Positions 24,167 to 32,901 of a DNA stretch of 33,353 nucleotides are shown one piece after another. The stretch comes from an uncultured Pseudomonadota bacterium (GTDB lineage: Bacteria; Pseudomonadota; Gammaproteobacteria; Ga0077536). The notes beneath the pieces were generated by a model. It searched no databases and was not told the origin of the DNA. It saw only the letters and a list, made by a program, of their open reading frames with translations. The stretch's first letter is position 1, and each line of letters opens with the position of its first letter. Made by a program: the position numbers and the translations under genes. The stretch covers positions 1-33,353 of the forward strand of contig CACDEI010000014.1 in assembly GCA_902551695.1 (NCBI GenBank). The letters are read 5' to 3'.

Positions 24167-25899
24167 TTTACCATTACATAGCTCCCTGGCGAAGGCTCAA
24201 TGGCAGAAGTATTCTGCAATTTAGCCATTGTTTTTTTTCCGCTTCTGGACTGCATCCATTCCAACCAGGTCAACCACCAACTGTAATCATGGATTTCGGT
24301 ATTATTTTTTTCAACCACTTTGTTATCCCCATCTTGCCCTAAAACTCGATGAGAATAGGCTTTATCTCCAGGCGGATTCACAACTCCAGCAACGTGCCCT
24401 CCTTCTGTCAAAATAAAATGCTTTGGGCCATTAAACAAATTAGCACCTTGTAACGTTGAGCGCCAGGGAGCAATATGATCTTCGACAGCGGACACGAAGC
24501 AAACAGGTGTAGTAACTATCCCTAAATCGATCTTTTCATTACGAATCACTAGGCGTCCGGGCCTGGCCAATAAATTGTTTATATACATATTTTTGAGATA
24601 AGACTTGTGCATTTTCGCTGGGAGCCTAGTGGTATCGGCATTCCAAAATAAGATATCAAAGGGAGCTGGATCCTTCCCAAGCAAGTAGTTGTTGATATAA
24701 AAGTGCCACACTAAGTCTCTAGCTCTCAATAAATTAAAAACAAAGGCCATATCCTCTCCGGACAAGAAACCTCTATCGTCCAACCTCTTTTCGATTACGT
24801 TTATGTTTCTCTCATTAACGAAGACCCCTAAATCGCCAGGCTCGTTAAAATCTAACATAGTGGTCAAGAAAGTCGCTCCGGAAACGCGATTATCATTCTT
24901 AGAGGCCATATACCCTAACATAGCGCCGAGCAGAGTACCCCCAATGCAATAGCCTAAAGCATTCAAACGTCCGGTCTCTGATTCAGAAGCAACTATGTTC
25001 ACAGCCTCTAAAAAACCTTCCGTCCCATAATCATCAAAGTCTATCTCGGCCAAATCTTGCTTTGGATTGACCCACGAAATCACATAAACTGTGAGGCCAT
25101 TACTCACTGCCCATTTGACAAAAGAATTTTCAGGCTTCAGATCAAGAATGTAGTATTTATTTATCCAGGGCGGAATGATGAGCAAAGGTATCTCGTTGAC
25201 TTCCGACGTGGATGGCGCGTATCTAATGAGCTGCATTAATCGATTCTGGAAAATTACACTACCCTTAGAAACAGCAATGTCGACACCTACTGCAAAAGCA
25301 CTCTCCTTCACCATTCTTAATTTCAAGTTCCCTTTGAGGGGATCCCAGTCAGATAAAAAATTAATAGCTCCACGAATTAAGTTTTCCCCACCAGTTTCTA
25401 AAGTCATCTTTAAAACTTCTGGGTTGGTGATTAGAAAGTTAGCTGGCGAAAATATTTCCAAATATCTTGCCATATAGAATTCCACTTTTTGTTTCAGAGG
25501 TTCCCTCAAGCCATCCATTTCGCTAACAGACCCCAATACATTCTCTTCCAGCCGCAAATAAGTATCTTTTAATTCCTTAAATAGAGGGTTTTCATCCCAT
25601 TGACCGGACCTAAACCGTTTATCCTTCTTTTGAGTCTCCGAAGTTGCATCACCTGCTTCTCTTGCATAAGAGGCAGATTCTCTCCCCAACCAAATGCTCT
25701 CCAAGATTGAATGTTGGATGTTAAAAAAATGCGACGGCTTCTCCGCTAATAGACTAAAAAAATCGAAATATGTGTCTATTATCCCTAGCACATCCTCATC
25801 AGACGTTCCGGAAAAAAATCCAATTCTTTCATTGCGGGAACCAAGCTCTCCTTCTGGGGACACCGGGTCACTCGCTTCTAGATTCTTTCTATTTTCCAT
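24163..25899 (-). CDS. phaC: Class I polyhydroxyalkanoate synthase
   Basis: 578 residues, the class I length. The lipase-like box is GYCIGG with nucleophile Cys318; Asp474 in EDHIAPW and His502 in GGHVAGVVNPP complete the triad, at spacings very close to the Cupriavidus necator enzyme. PPWINKYYILDL and the C-terminal PGSYVMVK are family marks. It polymerises (R)-3-hydroxyacyl-CoA at the granule surface. phaA, phaB and phasin genes are not adjacent; the downstream neighbours are a 56-aa ORF and the bactofilin-ParA set on the same strand. Confidence 0.95.
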   Translation of the reverse strand: MENRKNLEASDPVSPEGELGSRNERIGFFSGTSDEDVLGIIDTYFDFFSLLAEKPSHFFNIQHSILESIWLGRESASYAREAGDATSETQKKDKRFRSGQWDENPLFKELKDTYLRLEENVLGSVSEMDGLREPLKQKVEFYMARYLEIFSPANFLITNPEVLKMTLETGGENLIRGAINFLSDWDPLKGNLKLRMVKESAFAVGVDIAVSKGSVIFQNRLMQLIRYAPSTSEVNEIPLLIIPPWINKYYILDLKPENSFVKWAVSNGLTVYVISWVNPKQDLAEIDFDDYGTEGFLEAVNIVASESETGRLNALGYCIGGTLLGAMLGYMASKNDNRVSGATFLTTMLDFNEPGDLGVFVNERNINVIEKRLDDRGFLSGEDMAFVFNLLRARDLVWHFYINNYLLGKDPAPFDILFWNADTTRLPAKMHKSYLKNMYINNLLARPGRLVIRNEKIDLGIVTTPVCFVSAVEDHIAPWRSTLQGANLFNGPKHFILTEGGHVAGVVNPPGDKAYSHRVLGQDGDNKVVEKNNTEIHDYSWWLTWLEWMQSRSGKKTMAKLQNTSAIEPSPGSYVMVK

Positions 25900-26008
25900 T
25901 TTTCGAGCGTTTCATGGGTCAATTGGAAATCCGTATTTATATTTGTTGCAATGCAACATTACCAGGTTTTTTCTTGTCTGGGAATAGATAATTAAAATCG
26001 GACATATG

Positions 26009-27415
26009 TTACTTTTTATTTCTACCCAAATAGAGTTCAGTCACGGTTCCTGCAGCTACTTCTGCCGCCGTAGAAATAGTTTCGGTCAACGTCGGATGCG
26101 GATGAATAGTCAGAGCTAAATCCTCCTCATCGCAGCCCATTTCGATTGCTAAAGATATTTCACCAATCAACTCCCCAGCGTTAGAACCCACTATTCCCGC
26201 GCCGATCAACCGTCTGCTTTTTTTATCGAACAACAGTTTCGTGATTCCCTCTTTTCTTCCCGTGGATAGAGAACGGCCGCTGGCATACCAGGGATACATG
26301 CCCTTTGAAAAATCTATTCCTGCCTTTTTCGCTTCCGTTTCAGTAACACCAGTCCATGCAAGCTCGGGATCGGTATAGGCCACAGAGGGAATGGTTAACG
26401 ACGAGAACTCGGCTTTCAATCCAGCTACTGCTTCTGCAGCTACTTTACCCTGATGAGCGGCTTTATGCGCAAGCATTGGAGGCCCCACTATATCCCCAAC
26501 AGCATATACACTCGGAGCAGCGCACATCATACTGTCTACCGAAACAAAACCATCATGGGATAATTGAACGTCTAATTTTTCGAGACCCAGGCCTTTTGTA
26601 TTTGGCTCTCGACCAATTGCTAATAAGACCTTATCAAAATTCATGTTCGACGGCACATCAGGCCCATCAAGGTCCACCGAAAGTGAATCTTTGTGAGAGA
26701 CTATACGCGAAACTCGGGTGCCTTTGAAAATTGCTTCTACTATTTTTAGGATAGATTTTTCTAAAGGAGCCACTAAATCTGGATCCAAATCAACCATCAA
26801 ATCAGAGGCCAACTCAACGATAGTGACCCGACTGCCTAATCCAGCGTAAACCGAGGCCATTTCCAAGCCAATAATACCCCCACCAACTATTAGAAGTCTT
26901 TCTGGAATATCACTGAGCTCTAGAGCTCCGGTAGAGTCTACAATTCTAGGATCGTCCGGAATGTCTGGAAGGCTAATCGAACTTGATCCGGTAGATATGA
27001 TTACATTTTTAAATTGAACCTCAATATCGGGAGCTTGATTTAAATTGACATTAAGAGTGTTCGACCCTGTAAATTGTCCGTCCCCTGTTATTAACGTTAT
27101 TTTTCTCTGTTTGGCCAAGCTAGCCAGACCTGTAGATAGCTGAGCGATCACCGATCTTTTTTTGCTGTTCAGTTTCGCCAGATCTATGTGGTGACCCTCG
27201 TAATAGATGCCATAATCCGTTAGATCCCTCACTTCACCAATAACCTTAGACACATGTAAAAGGGTCTTAGAAGGAATGCAGCCCACGTTTAGACAGACCC
27301 CGCCCAAACTCGGGTACCTCTCAACCAAAACTACTTTTAACCCAAGATCCGCAGCCCTGAATGCCGCAGTATAACCCCCAGGCCCTCCACCCAAGACAAG
27401 TAAATCATAATTCAT
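26009..27415 (-). CDS. lpdA: Dihydrolipoyl dehydrogenase (E3)
   Basis: FAD motif LLVLGGGPGGYTAAFRAADLG, redox-active disulfide GGVCLNVGCIPSK, NAD motif IVGGGIIGLEMASVYAGLGSRVTIVE, and the C-terminal His-Glu pair in HPHPTLTE. It reoxidises lipoamide in 2-oxoacid dehydrogenase or glycine cleavage complexes. ATG 27415 (MNYDLLVLG) fits the family better than the track's 27427. No E1 or E2 gene is adjacent, so which complex it serves is unknown. It is 109 bp upstream of phaC on the same strand. Confidence 0.93.
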   Translation of the reverse strand: MNYDLLVLGGGPGGYTAAFRAADLGLKVVLVERYPSLGGVCLNVGCIPSKTLLHVSKVIGEVRDLTDYGIYYEGHHIDLAKLNSKKRSVIAQLSTGLASLAKQRKITLITGDGQFTGSNTLNVNLNQAPDIEVQFKNVIISTGSSSISLPDIPDDPRIVDSTGALELSDIPERLLIVGGGIIGLEMASVYAGLGSRVTIVELASDLMVDLDPDLVAPLEKSILKIVEAIFKGTRVSRIVSHKDSLSVDLDGPDVPSNMNFDKVLLAIGREPNTKGLGLEKLDVQLSHDGFVSVDSMMCAAPSVYAVGDIVGPPMLAHKAAHQGKVAAEAVAGLKAEFSSLTIPSVAYTDPELAWTGVTETEAKKAGIDFSKGMYPWYASGRSLSTGRKEGITKLLFDKKSRRLIGAGIVGSNAGELIGEISLAIEMGCDEEDLALTIHPHPTLTETISTAAEVAAGTVTELYLGRNKK

Positions 27416-27574
27416 AAATAAACCCATTCTGCTAATAATTAGGTAAAGGACAATCTCTAGAATTTACAAAATTGAAATGTTCCATATCAAAAACAAGAGG
27501 TTTCCGAGAATCCTAAAAATCTTGGAAATTGTGACCTCTCTAGTTTAATAGACAAAATAACCAGTTTCAGTAAT

Positions 27575-27603
27575 TTCATGGATTTCCAGTTTGGTAGTAT
27601 AAT
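27575..27603 (+). promoter_or_regulatory. Probable promoter of the zf-CHCC gene
   Basis: A consensus -10 TATAAT (27598-27603) lies 17 bp after TTCATG (27575-27580), 3/6 to the -35 consensus. It is about 50 bp upstream of the ATG at 27654. Confidence 0.45.
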
Positions 27604-27653
27604 CATACACTAGATGTAAAAAATTAAACCTACTAGTCGATAATGGATAAAAC

Positions 27654-27848
27654 ATGGTTGACACTAGAGAAATAAAAATCGTCCCAGAGAAAGTAGAGTC
27701 AGTATACTGTGATGGTGGTGGTGGAGCTCTTGGCCATCCCAAAATAAGCCTACTTTTTGACTCAAAAAGGTATGTAGATTGTTACTATTGCGGGCAGAGG
27801 TTCGCCAAAGCTGGCTACTCCGAAAAAACTAGCAGCTCAAACTCCTGA
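27654..27848 (+). CDS. Zinc-finger CHCC-type small protein
   Basis: 64 residues with the zf-CHCC pattern: Cys in VYCDGGGGALGHPKI, its His, and Cys-x-x-Cys in DCYYCGQRF. The same fold occurs in mitochondrial complex I subunit NDUFS6; bacterial homologues are short stand-alone proteins, role unsettled. It probably binds one zinc. The last 12 bp overlap the end of the convergent Nudix gene. Confidence 0.85.
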   Translation: MVDTREIKIVPEKVESVYCDGGGGALGHPKISLLFDSKRYVDCYYCGQRFAKAGYSEKTSSSNS

Positions 27849-28364
27849 ATTAGCTGTTCCAATTTCCACCAAGTTTCTACTTAAACCCCTATTTTTCAAC
27901 CAGTCTCTCAACGCTAAACCGGTCCCTGCATTCCATGGTTCAACTCTATCCATCTCAATCCACTTAGCATCCACAATTTCATTTTTATCAAGGTTATATT
28001 CTAGTGTTGGCACAGTGACATGGTAGGCAATAATGAGTTCGTTCTTTCGGTGAAACTCATACATCCCGATAAAGGATTGCACTTCGGCATCTAGACCGAT
28101 TTCTTCCTTAACTTCCCTCACAACAGCCTCTTCAGGCATTTCACCCGATTCGACAAATCCAGTCACAAGACCATACCAGGTACTTGGCCAGCCGACATTT
28201 TGAACCAAGAGGACCGAGCCGCTGCATTCAACTACCGCAGCAGCCACAGGTATAGGATTAGTCCAATTCACAAAACCGCACTGTATATCGTGGCAAGCCA
28301 TTCGCTCTTTTCCCGACAAAAATAGGGCACCAAGCCTTTTTCCACAGTTTGGACAAAAATTCAT
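27837..28364 (-). CDS. Nudix hydrolase with an N-terminal zinc ribbon
   Basis: 175 residues. CPNCGKR near the N-terminus and CHDIQCGF form a four-Cys zinc ribbon. The Nudix box is complete: GFVESGEMPEEAVVREVKEEIGL (GX5EX7REUXEEXGU). The zinc ribbon plus Nudix order is like NudC NADH pyrophosphatase but shorter, without the NudC N-terminal domain and without a clear SQPWPFP-type motif, so a nucleoside-diphosphate-linked substrate is as far as I would go. It overlaps the zf-CHCC gene tail to tail by 12 bp and lies 56 bp downstream of the carboxylase. Confidence 0.85.
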   Translation of the reverse strand: MNFCPNCGKRLGALFLSGKERMACHDIQCGFVNWTNPIPVAAAVVECSGSVLLVQNVGWPSTWYGLVTGFVESGEMPEEAVVREVKEEIGLDAEVQSFIGMYEFHRKNELIIAYHVTVPTLEYNLDKNEIVDAKWIEMDRVEPWNAGTGLALRDWLKNRGLSRNLVEIGTANSGV

Positions 28365-28420
28365 AAATTAGGTTAACCCTCTCCGTCTCTCGTAATAAAA
28401 GAATATTAGTTCTAGGCAAG

Positions 28421-31400
28421 TTACCATACGTCTGGATACCCTCTTTTAGATATTTTTTCTCCCGAGCGGTTACTTGCTTTTAATCCTTTGAGCAGCCAAT
28501 CACGCGTATCCCTCGGATCTATCACCGCATCAATCTCAAAAGATGAGGCTACCGAAATCCCCTTACCTTTGGAGTACATTGTACTTAATAAGCGCCCAAA
28601 AAGTTCTGTTCTCTCCTCTTCGTTAATAGCACCACTAAGCTCCTTGCTAAAACCTAATTCTACAGCACCTTCTAATCCCATTGGCCCCATTTCTGATGTC
28701 GGCCAACCAATAGTAAAAAACGGCTGATGAAAGCTACCACCCGCCATCGCTTGCGCACCTAAGCCGTAGCCCTTTCGGATAACAACAGTAAACAGAGGTA
28801 CGGAGAGGTTGGCGCTGGCCGTTATTAATCTGGATCCCCTCCTTACAGATGCGGTCTTTTCACTATCTGGTCCGACCATAAATCCTGGGGTGTCACATAG
28901 AGAAATCACTGGAATATCATAACTGTCGCAAAGCTGCAAAAACCGAGCCCCTTTCTCACCCCCCTCGCCATCAATTGCTCCTCCCAGATGACATGGATCA
29001 TTCGCAATAAGCCCAAAAGGATTCCCGTCCAATCTGAGAAAAGCTGTTATTATGCCTACTCCGTAAAACTGCCTCAGTTCTACCACCGAATCAGTGTCGG
29101 CTAGGGTCCGTATTACTTGTCGAATATCATACACTCGCAGTCTATTCTCTGGGACCAAATGCCTTAGCATTCGTTGATCTGCTGCCGTGGAATGCTCAAC
29201 TCTACCTTGAAAGTATCCGAGCAACTGTTTTGCTTTTTGGGTGGCATCTTGCTCATTCTCAACCAACAAATCAATCACACCATTTTTGGACTGAACCTCT
29301 GAAGGACCGATATCCTCCGGCTTGAATTTACCTAACCCTCCTCCCTCTATCATTGCCGGTCCCGCAAGTCCTATATTTGAATTCTTAGTGGCGATAGTTA
29401 TATCAGCGCAGCCAAAAAGCACCGCATTCCCAGCAAAACATCTTCCGGAGTTGATAGCTATCCTAGGGGCAATCCCGCTAAGTTGAGGCCAAGTTGCAAA
29501 CGTCTTAATATCAAGCCAGCTCATGATGAGGTCGTCGGTATCAACATCTCCTGGCCGCCCTCCTCCACCCTCCGTAAAGATAACGACCGGCGTTTCCCAC
29601 TCCTTTGCGAGTTCAAATATCCGGTCCTTTTTTTTGTGATTATTGTGCCCTTGAGTCCCCGCCAGGACCGTGTAATCGTAAGCTAAAACGGCACATTTGG
29701 TTTTTGCTTCTCCGAAAAGTGCACTATTAATTGTTCCAAAACCAGCGATCATACCGTCAGCCGGCGTCGTTCTTTGTAACTCATCAACACTTTTTCTACG
29801 TCTTTGAGCAGCAATTGCGAGTCCCCCGTACTCAAAAAAGGTTCCCGCATCACAAAGATCTTCTACGTTTTCTCTGGCGGTTCTAGCGCGAATTCTACGT
29901 CGCTTAGCTAACGCATCAGGTCTATTTTCATCAAGCAAAAGCTCATTACGCTCATTTAGCTCTTGCAAATCCTGGCGAGTTTTCTCCAAGTCAAACTTGA
30001 CTACGTCTCTTTTTCCATCGACCTCAAGCCCATCAGTGGCCAAAGTGAATAACCCCTGGCCCTCATCGACCATATCTCCCTCTTCTATTGTTACTCTCTC
30101 TATAGTTCCGTTTGCTGGAGACACTATTTCATGATGCATCTTCATGGCTTCTATTATCATCAAGCCTCTTCCTACTGAAACTTCTTCTCCTTCTAGGCAT
30201 GATACAGCGATAACGTTACCTCTTATCGGCGCCTCTATCTCAATCCGTCCCCCCTGTTCAAGACTCTTATCAACCTTAGATTTGCTATTATCCCCAATCG
30301 AGCTTATTAGTCCGTCAATAAAGTGAATGGTATAGGTAGCTTTCTTCACTGCTTCATGCTCTAAAATGCTTCCTAAAAATTTGATGTTTGTGTCCACCCC
30401 CTCTATTTCAAATTCTTTCAGTACACGAATAGCCTTACGAAGTAGTAGCGACAAGTCCGATTCAGTTGAATGAACTATCAACTTAGCAATCAGCGAGTCA
30501 TAGTCCGAAGTTACCTCGTAACCCTGACGTATAGCTGTATCAACTCTTATCCCTATACCGACAGGCAGATTTAGTTTTTCTATACGTCCAGTGGAGGGCT
30601 GAAAAAGTCCGGACGGCCCACGCTTTTCAGCATTAACGCGTAGCTGAATCGCTTGACCCGTGCCCATTGGCTTCATATTTTTCAAAACATCTTTTAGTTT
30701 CCACCCTAGAGCTAATTGAAACTGGGCCTGGACCAAATCTATACCAAATAGCATCTCGGTCACCGTGTGTTCCACTTGTAGCCTGGGATTCATCTCAATA
30801 AAACAAAAACGCTCAGAGTTAGGATTCACTAGAAATTCGACTGTGCCAAGTCCTCGATAATCTACCGACTTTGCTATGTTTAAAGCGTCTTCAAAGAGTT
30901 TTTCTCTGAGCTTTTCACTGAGGGATGTGGCAGGAGACAACTCGATAATTTTTTGTTTTTTTCTCTGTAAACTACAATCACGATCTCCGAGATGTCTCAC
31001 GGCACCCTTTCCATCACCGATAATCTGAATCTCAATATGACGAGCATCTTCAAAATATTCTTCTAAATATAGCCCTCCGTTACCGAAAGATTTTTCTGCT
31101 TCTCCTTGAGCTAAAGAAAAGGCTTTTTCAATATCGGTTTTCTCGTTCACCTCTCTTATCCCTCTGCCTCCCCCTCCATAGGCTGCTTTTAGTAAGAAAG
31201 AATAGCCCTGCGAGAACTCCATCAAGTATTCTTCCAAATCACTGAATTTTTGAAGAATCCTCGACGATTTCAGGACAGGCACTCCACATTTTTCAGCATG
31301 ATCTTTCGCAGAGAGCTTATTTCCAAAGAGTCTCAATTGACCTACTTTTGGCCCAACCCAAATTTTCCCTACATTTTCAACTGCTTCTGCAAAATCGGCA

Positions 31401-31666
31401 TTTTCGGAGAGAAATCCGTAGCCAGGGTGAACCAAGTCACATTTCAACTCAGATACTAGTGCTATCAAATATTCAGTATCTAAATAAGCCGTCGCGCCTT
31501 CGCCCGGTATCTCAATAATTTTCGCTATAGGAGATACCGCAGCTATATTCATCTTCTCTACTTTAGTGTGTACTACTATCGGCTCAAGATTTAGATCGTA
31601 GGCCGATTGCGCTAATCGCAAAGCTATCTCACCTCTATTTAGAATGAGCACACGAGGAGGTCGCAT
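28421..31666 (-). CDS. Single-chain acyl-CoA carboxylase (biotin carboxylase, biotin carrier and carboxyltransferase fused)
   Basis: 1081 residues. About 1-450: biotin carboxylase (RVLILNRGEIALRLAQSA, HPGYGFLSENADFA, AAYGGGGRGI, FIEMNPRLQVEHTVTE). About 475-545: biotinyl domain with EAMKM, biotin on Lys509. About 560-1081: both halves of a carboxyltransferase (DGMIAGFGTIN, IAINSGRCFAGNA, CDTPGFMVGPDSEKTA, GGSFHQPFFTIGWPTSEMGPMG). The fused layout is that of the long-chain acyl-CoA carboxylases described in Mycobacterium avium and Rhodopseudomonas; the usual alpha/beta enzymes are two proteins. AAGGA lies nine bases before the ATG. The substrate (propionyl-, butyryl- or long-chain acyl-CoA) cannot be read directly. 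Confidence 0.92.
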   Translation of the reverse strand: MRPPRVLILNRGEIALRLAQSAYDLNLEPIVVHTKVEKMNIAAVSPIAKIIEIPGEGATAYLDTEYLIALVSELKCDLVHPGYGFLSENADFAEAVENVGKIWVGPKVGQLRLFGNKLSAKDHAEKCGVPVLKSSRILQKFSDLEEYLMEFSQGYSFLLKAAYGGGGRGIREVNEKTDIEKAFSLAQGEAEKSFGNGGLYLEEYFEDARHIEIQIIGDGKGAVRHLGDRDCSLQRKKQKIIELSPATSLSEKLREKLFEDALNIAKSVDYRGLGTVEFLVNPNSERFCFIEMNPRLQVEHTVTEMLFGIDLVQAQFQLALGWKLKDVLKNMKPMGTGQAIQLRVNAEKRGPSGLFQPSTGRIEKLNLPVGIGIRVDTAIRQGYEVTSDYDSLIAKLIVHSTESDLSLLLRKAIRVLKEFEIEGVDTNIKFLGSILEHEAVKKATYTIHFIDGLISSIGDNSKSKVDKSLEQGGRIEIEAPIRGNVIAVSCLEGEEVSVGRGLMIIEAMKMHHEIVSPANGTIERVTIEEGDMVDEGQGLFTLATDGLEVDGKRDVVKFDLEKTRQDLQELNERNELLLDENRPDALAKRRRIRARTARENVEDLCDAGTFFEYGGLAIAAQRRRKSVDELQRTTPADGMIAGFGTINSALFGEAKTKCAVLAYDYTVLAGTQGHNNHKKKDRIFELAKEWETPVVIFTEGGGGRPGDVDTDDLIMSWLDIKTFATWPQLSGIAPRIAINSGRCFAGNAVLFGCADITIATKNSNIGLAGPAMIEGGGLGKFKPEDIGPSEVQSKNGVIDLLVENEQDATQKAKQLLGYFQGRVEHSTAADQRMLRHLVPENRLRVYDIRQVIRTLADTDSVVELRQFYGVGIITAFLRLDGNPFGLIANDPCHLGGAIDGEGGEKGARFLQLCDSYDIPVISLCDTPGFMVGPDSEKTASVRRGSRLITASANLSVPLFTVVIRKGYGLGAQAMAGGSFHQPFFTIGWPTSEMGPMGLEGAVELGFSKELSGAINEEERTELFGRLLSTMYSKGKGISVASSFEIDAVIDPRDTRDWLLKGLKASNRSGEKISKRGYPDVW

Positions 31667-31769
31667 CTTATATTTTCCTTAGGCTGTTTGTTTCAAGCTT
31701 TAAGCTAGCTTATATGAGCCTAACTTTCAAAGATAGAATAGTTCTTAAACATTGTTAAGGTTAAAGAAA

Positions 31770-31846
31770 TGGCGCGCCCGGAGAGATTCGAACTCCCGAC
31801 CACCTGGTTCGAAGCCAGGTACTCTATCCAGCTGAGCTACGGGCGC
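31770..31846 (-). tRNA. tRNA-Arg, anticodon TCG
   Basis: 77 nt including encoded CCA. The acceptor GCGCCCG/CGGGCGC pairs fully, with discriminator G. The anticodon loop CTTCGAA gives TCG (plus-strand cga at 31810-31812). The T-loop is TTCGAAT. Nearly identical to the tRNA 31 bp upstream, differing in the anticodon and at one variable-region site. Would read CGA and possibly other CGN codons. Confidence 0.93.
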
Positions 31847-31877
31847 GCAGAAATATTCCCAAAATTCACAACTATTT

Positions 31878-31954
31878 TGGCGCGCCCGGAGAGATTCGAA
31901 CTCCCGACCGCCTGGTTCGTAGCCAGGTACTCTATCCAGCTGAGCTACGGGCGC
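31878..31954 (-). tRNA. tRNA-Arg, anticodon ACG
   Basis: 77 nt including encoded CCA. Same acceptor stem, D-arm and T-arm as the neighbouring tRNA. The anticodon loop CTACGAA gives ACG (plus-strand cgt at 31918-31920), normally edited to ICG by TadA to read CGU, CGC and CGA. Transcribed first of the pair. Confidence 0.95.
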
Positions 31955-31984
31955 ATATTTATATTATTTCAAGAATAGCCGTCG

Positions 31985-32013
31985 ATTATCATCGTCATAA
32001 AACCCGCTGTCAA
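31985..32013 (-). promoter_or_regulatory. Promoter of the tandem tRNA-Arg genes
   Basis: On the minus strand TTGACA (32013-32008) is followed after exactly 17 bp by GATAAT (31990-31985), 5/6 to consensus. The next bases, CGACGGC, form a GC-rich discriminator, as in stringently controlled stable-RNA promoters. The start would be about 24 nt before the first tRNA. Confidence 0.75.
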
Positions 32014-32110
32014 ATTACACTAAATTAATAATTTTTGTAGGTGGCTAGTATCCTACTCCGACCAAGGCTACACTTCTGATGACGATAAAACTGTTGTAGG
32101 AGTGATTGTA

Positions 32111-32875
32111 TTGAAAACGACAATGGACATAAACTGCGATATGGGGGAAAGCTTTGGTAACTGGGTGATGGGAGATGATAAAGCAATGATGTCGAGAATT
32201 ACGACGGCTAATGTAGCATGTGGCTTTCATGCGAGCGATCCAGTAACAATGATAGAAACTGTCAAACTCGCAAAAAATAATGATGTAGTTATTGGCTCCC
32301 ACCCTGGTTTGCCAGACCTCCTTGGTTTTGGGCGAAGGGCAATGAATATAACTCCAGAAGATGCTTACGCCTACATGATTTATCAAACCGGTGCACTAGA
32401 CGCTGCCCTTAGAACAGAGGGCATGCGCCTTCATCACATCAAGCCACACGGAGCTTTTTACTCTATTTTAAAGGACAATACTGAGATTGCATCGGCAGTC
32501 GCCGACGCAATCTGCGCTCTAAGTACAGACCCCATCCTATATTGGCCTGCGCCGACCTCGGCTGCGCTTCCATCAGAGGCGAAAAAACGAGGGGTAAGGG
32601 TAGTCGGCGAAATCTACCCCGATTTACAGTACGCACCTGATGGTACGCTTATAATTCAACGAGAGAAACATGTTACTGACGTCTCTTTTGCCTCCGAACA
32701 AGTTGAGCTTTACGTGACATCTGGCAGCGTCAAGGCAGTAGATGGTAGTTTGGTAGAATTGGATGCTGAAAGTATTTGTGTACATGGAGATGGACCCAAC
32801 GCCATAGAAGTAACTGACGCTATCAATAATAAACTGAAAGATCTCAACTGTGATATAAAAGCAATAGTCGCCTAA
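32111..32875 (+). CDS. pxpA: LamB/YcsF family protein (5-oxoprolinase subunit A-like)
   Basis: 254 residues. MKTTMDINCDMGESFGNW, ANVACGFHASDP, GSHPGLPDLLGFGRR and HIKPHGAFY are family hallmarks. PxpA works with PxpB and PxpC in ATP-dependent opening of 5-oxoproline to glutamate. A TTG start at 32111 is preferred: AGGAG (32098-32102) lies 8 bases upstream, whereas it overlaps the track's GTG at 32102. The next gene, 26 bp on, is an LLM oxidoreductase rather than pxpB/pxpC, so partners are elsewhere or the role differs. Confidence 0.87.
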   Translation: MKTTMDINCDMGESFGNWVMGDDKAMMSRITTANVACGFHASDPVTMIETVKLAKNNDVVIGSHPGLPDLLGFGRRAMNITPEDAYAYMIYQTGALDAALRTEGMRLHHIKPHGAFYSILKDNTEIASAVADAICALSTDPILYWPAPTSAALPSEAKKRGVRVVGEIYPDLQYAPDGTLIIQREKHVTDVSFASEQVELYVTSGSVKAVDGSLVELDAESICVHGDGPNAIEVTDAINNKLKDLNCDIKAIVA

Positions 32876-32901
32876 GTTATAAAAGACGGAGGAAGTCATA
32901 A

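Noticed and set aside
31679-31723. Inverted repeat TTAGGCT/AGCCTAA with inner palindrome AAGCTAGCTT upstream of the carboxylase, as a terminator or operator
   Set aside because: The 31-base loop and absence of a T-tract argue against a terminator; an operator cannot be supported from one copy.
31769-31978. Track ORF with a repeated MARPERFELPTTWFEARYSIQLSYGR-type sequence
   Set aside because: It is the antisense translation of the two tandem tRNA-Arg genes, a well-known spurious protein; the repeat simply reflects the two tRNA copies.
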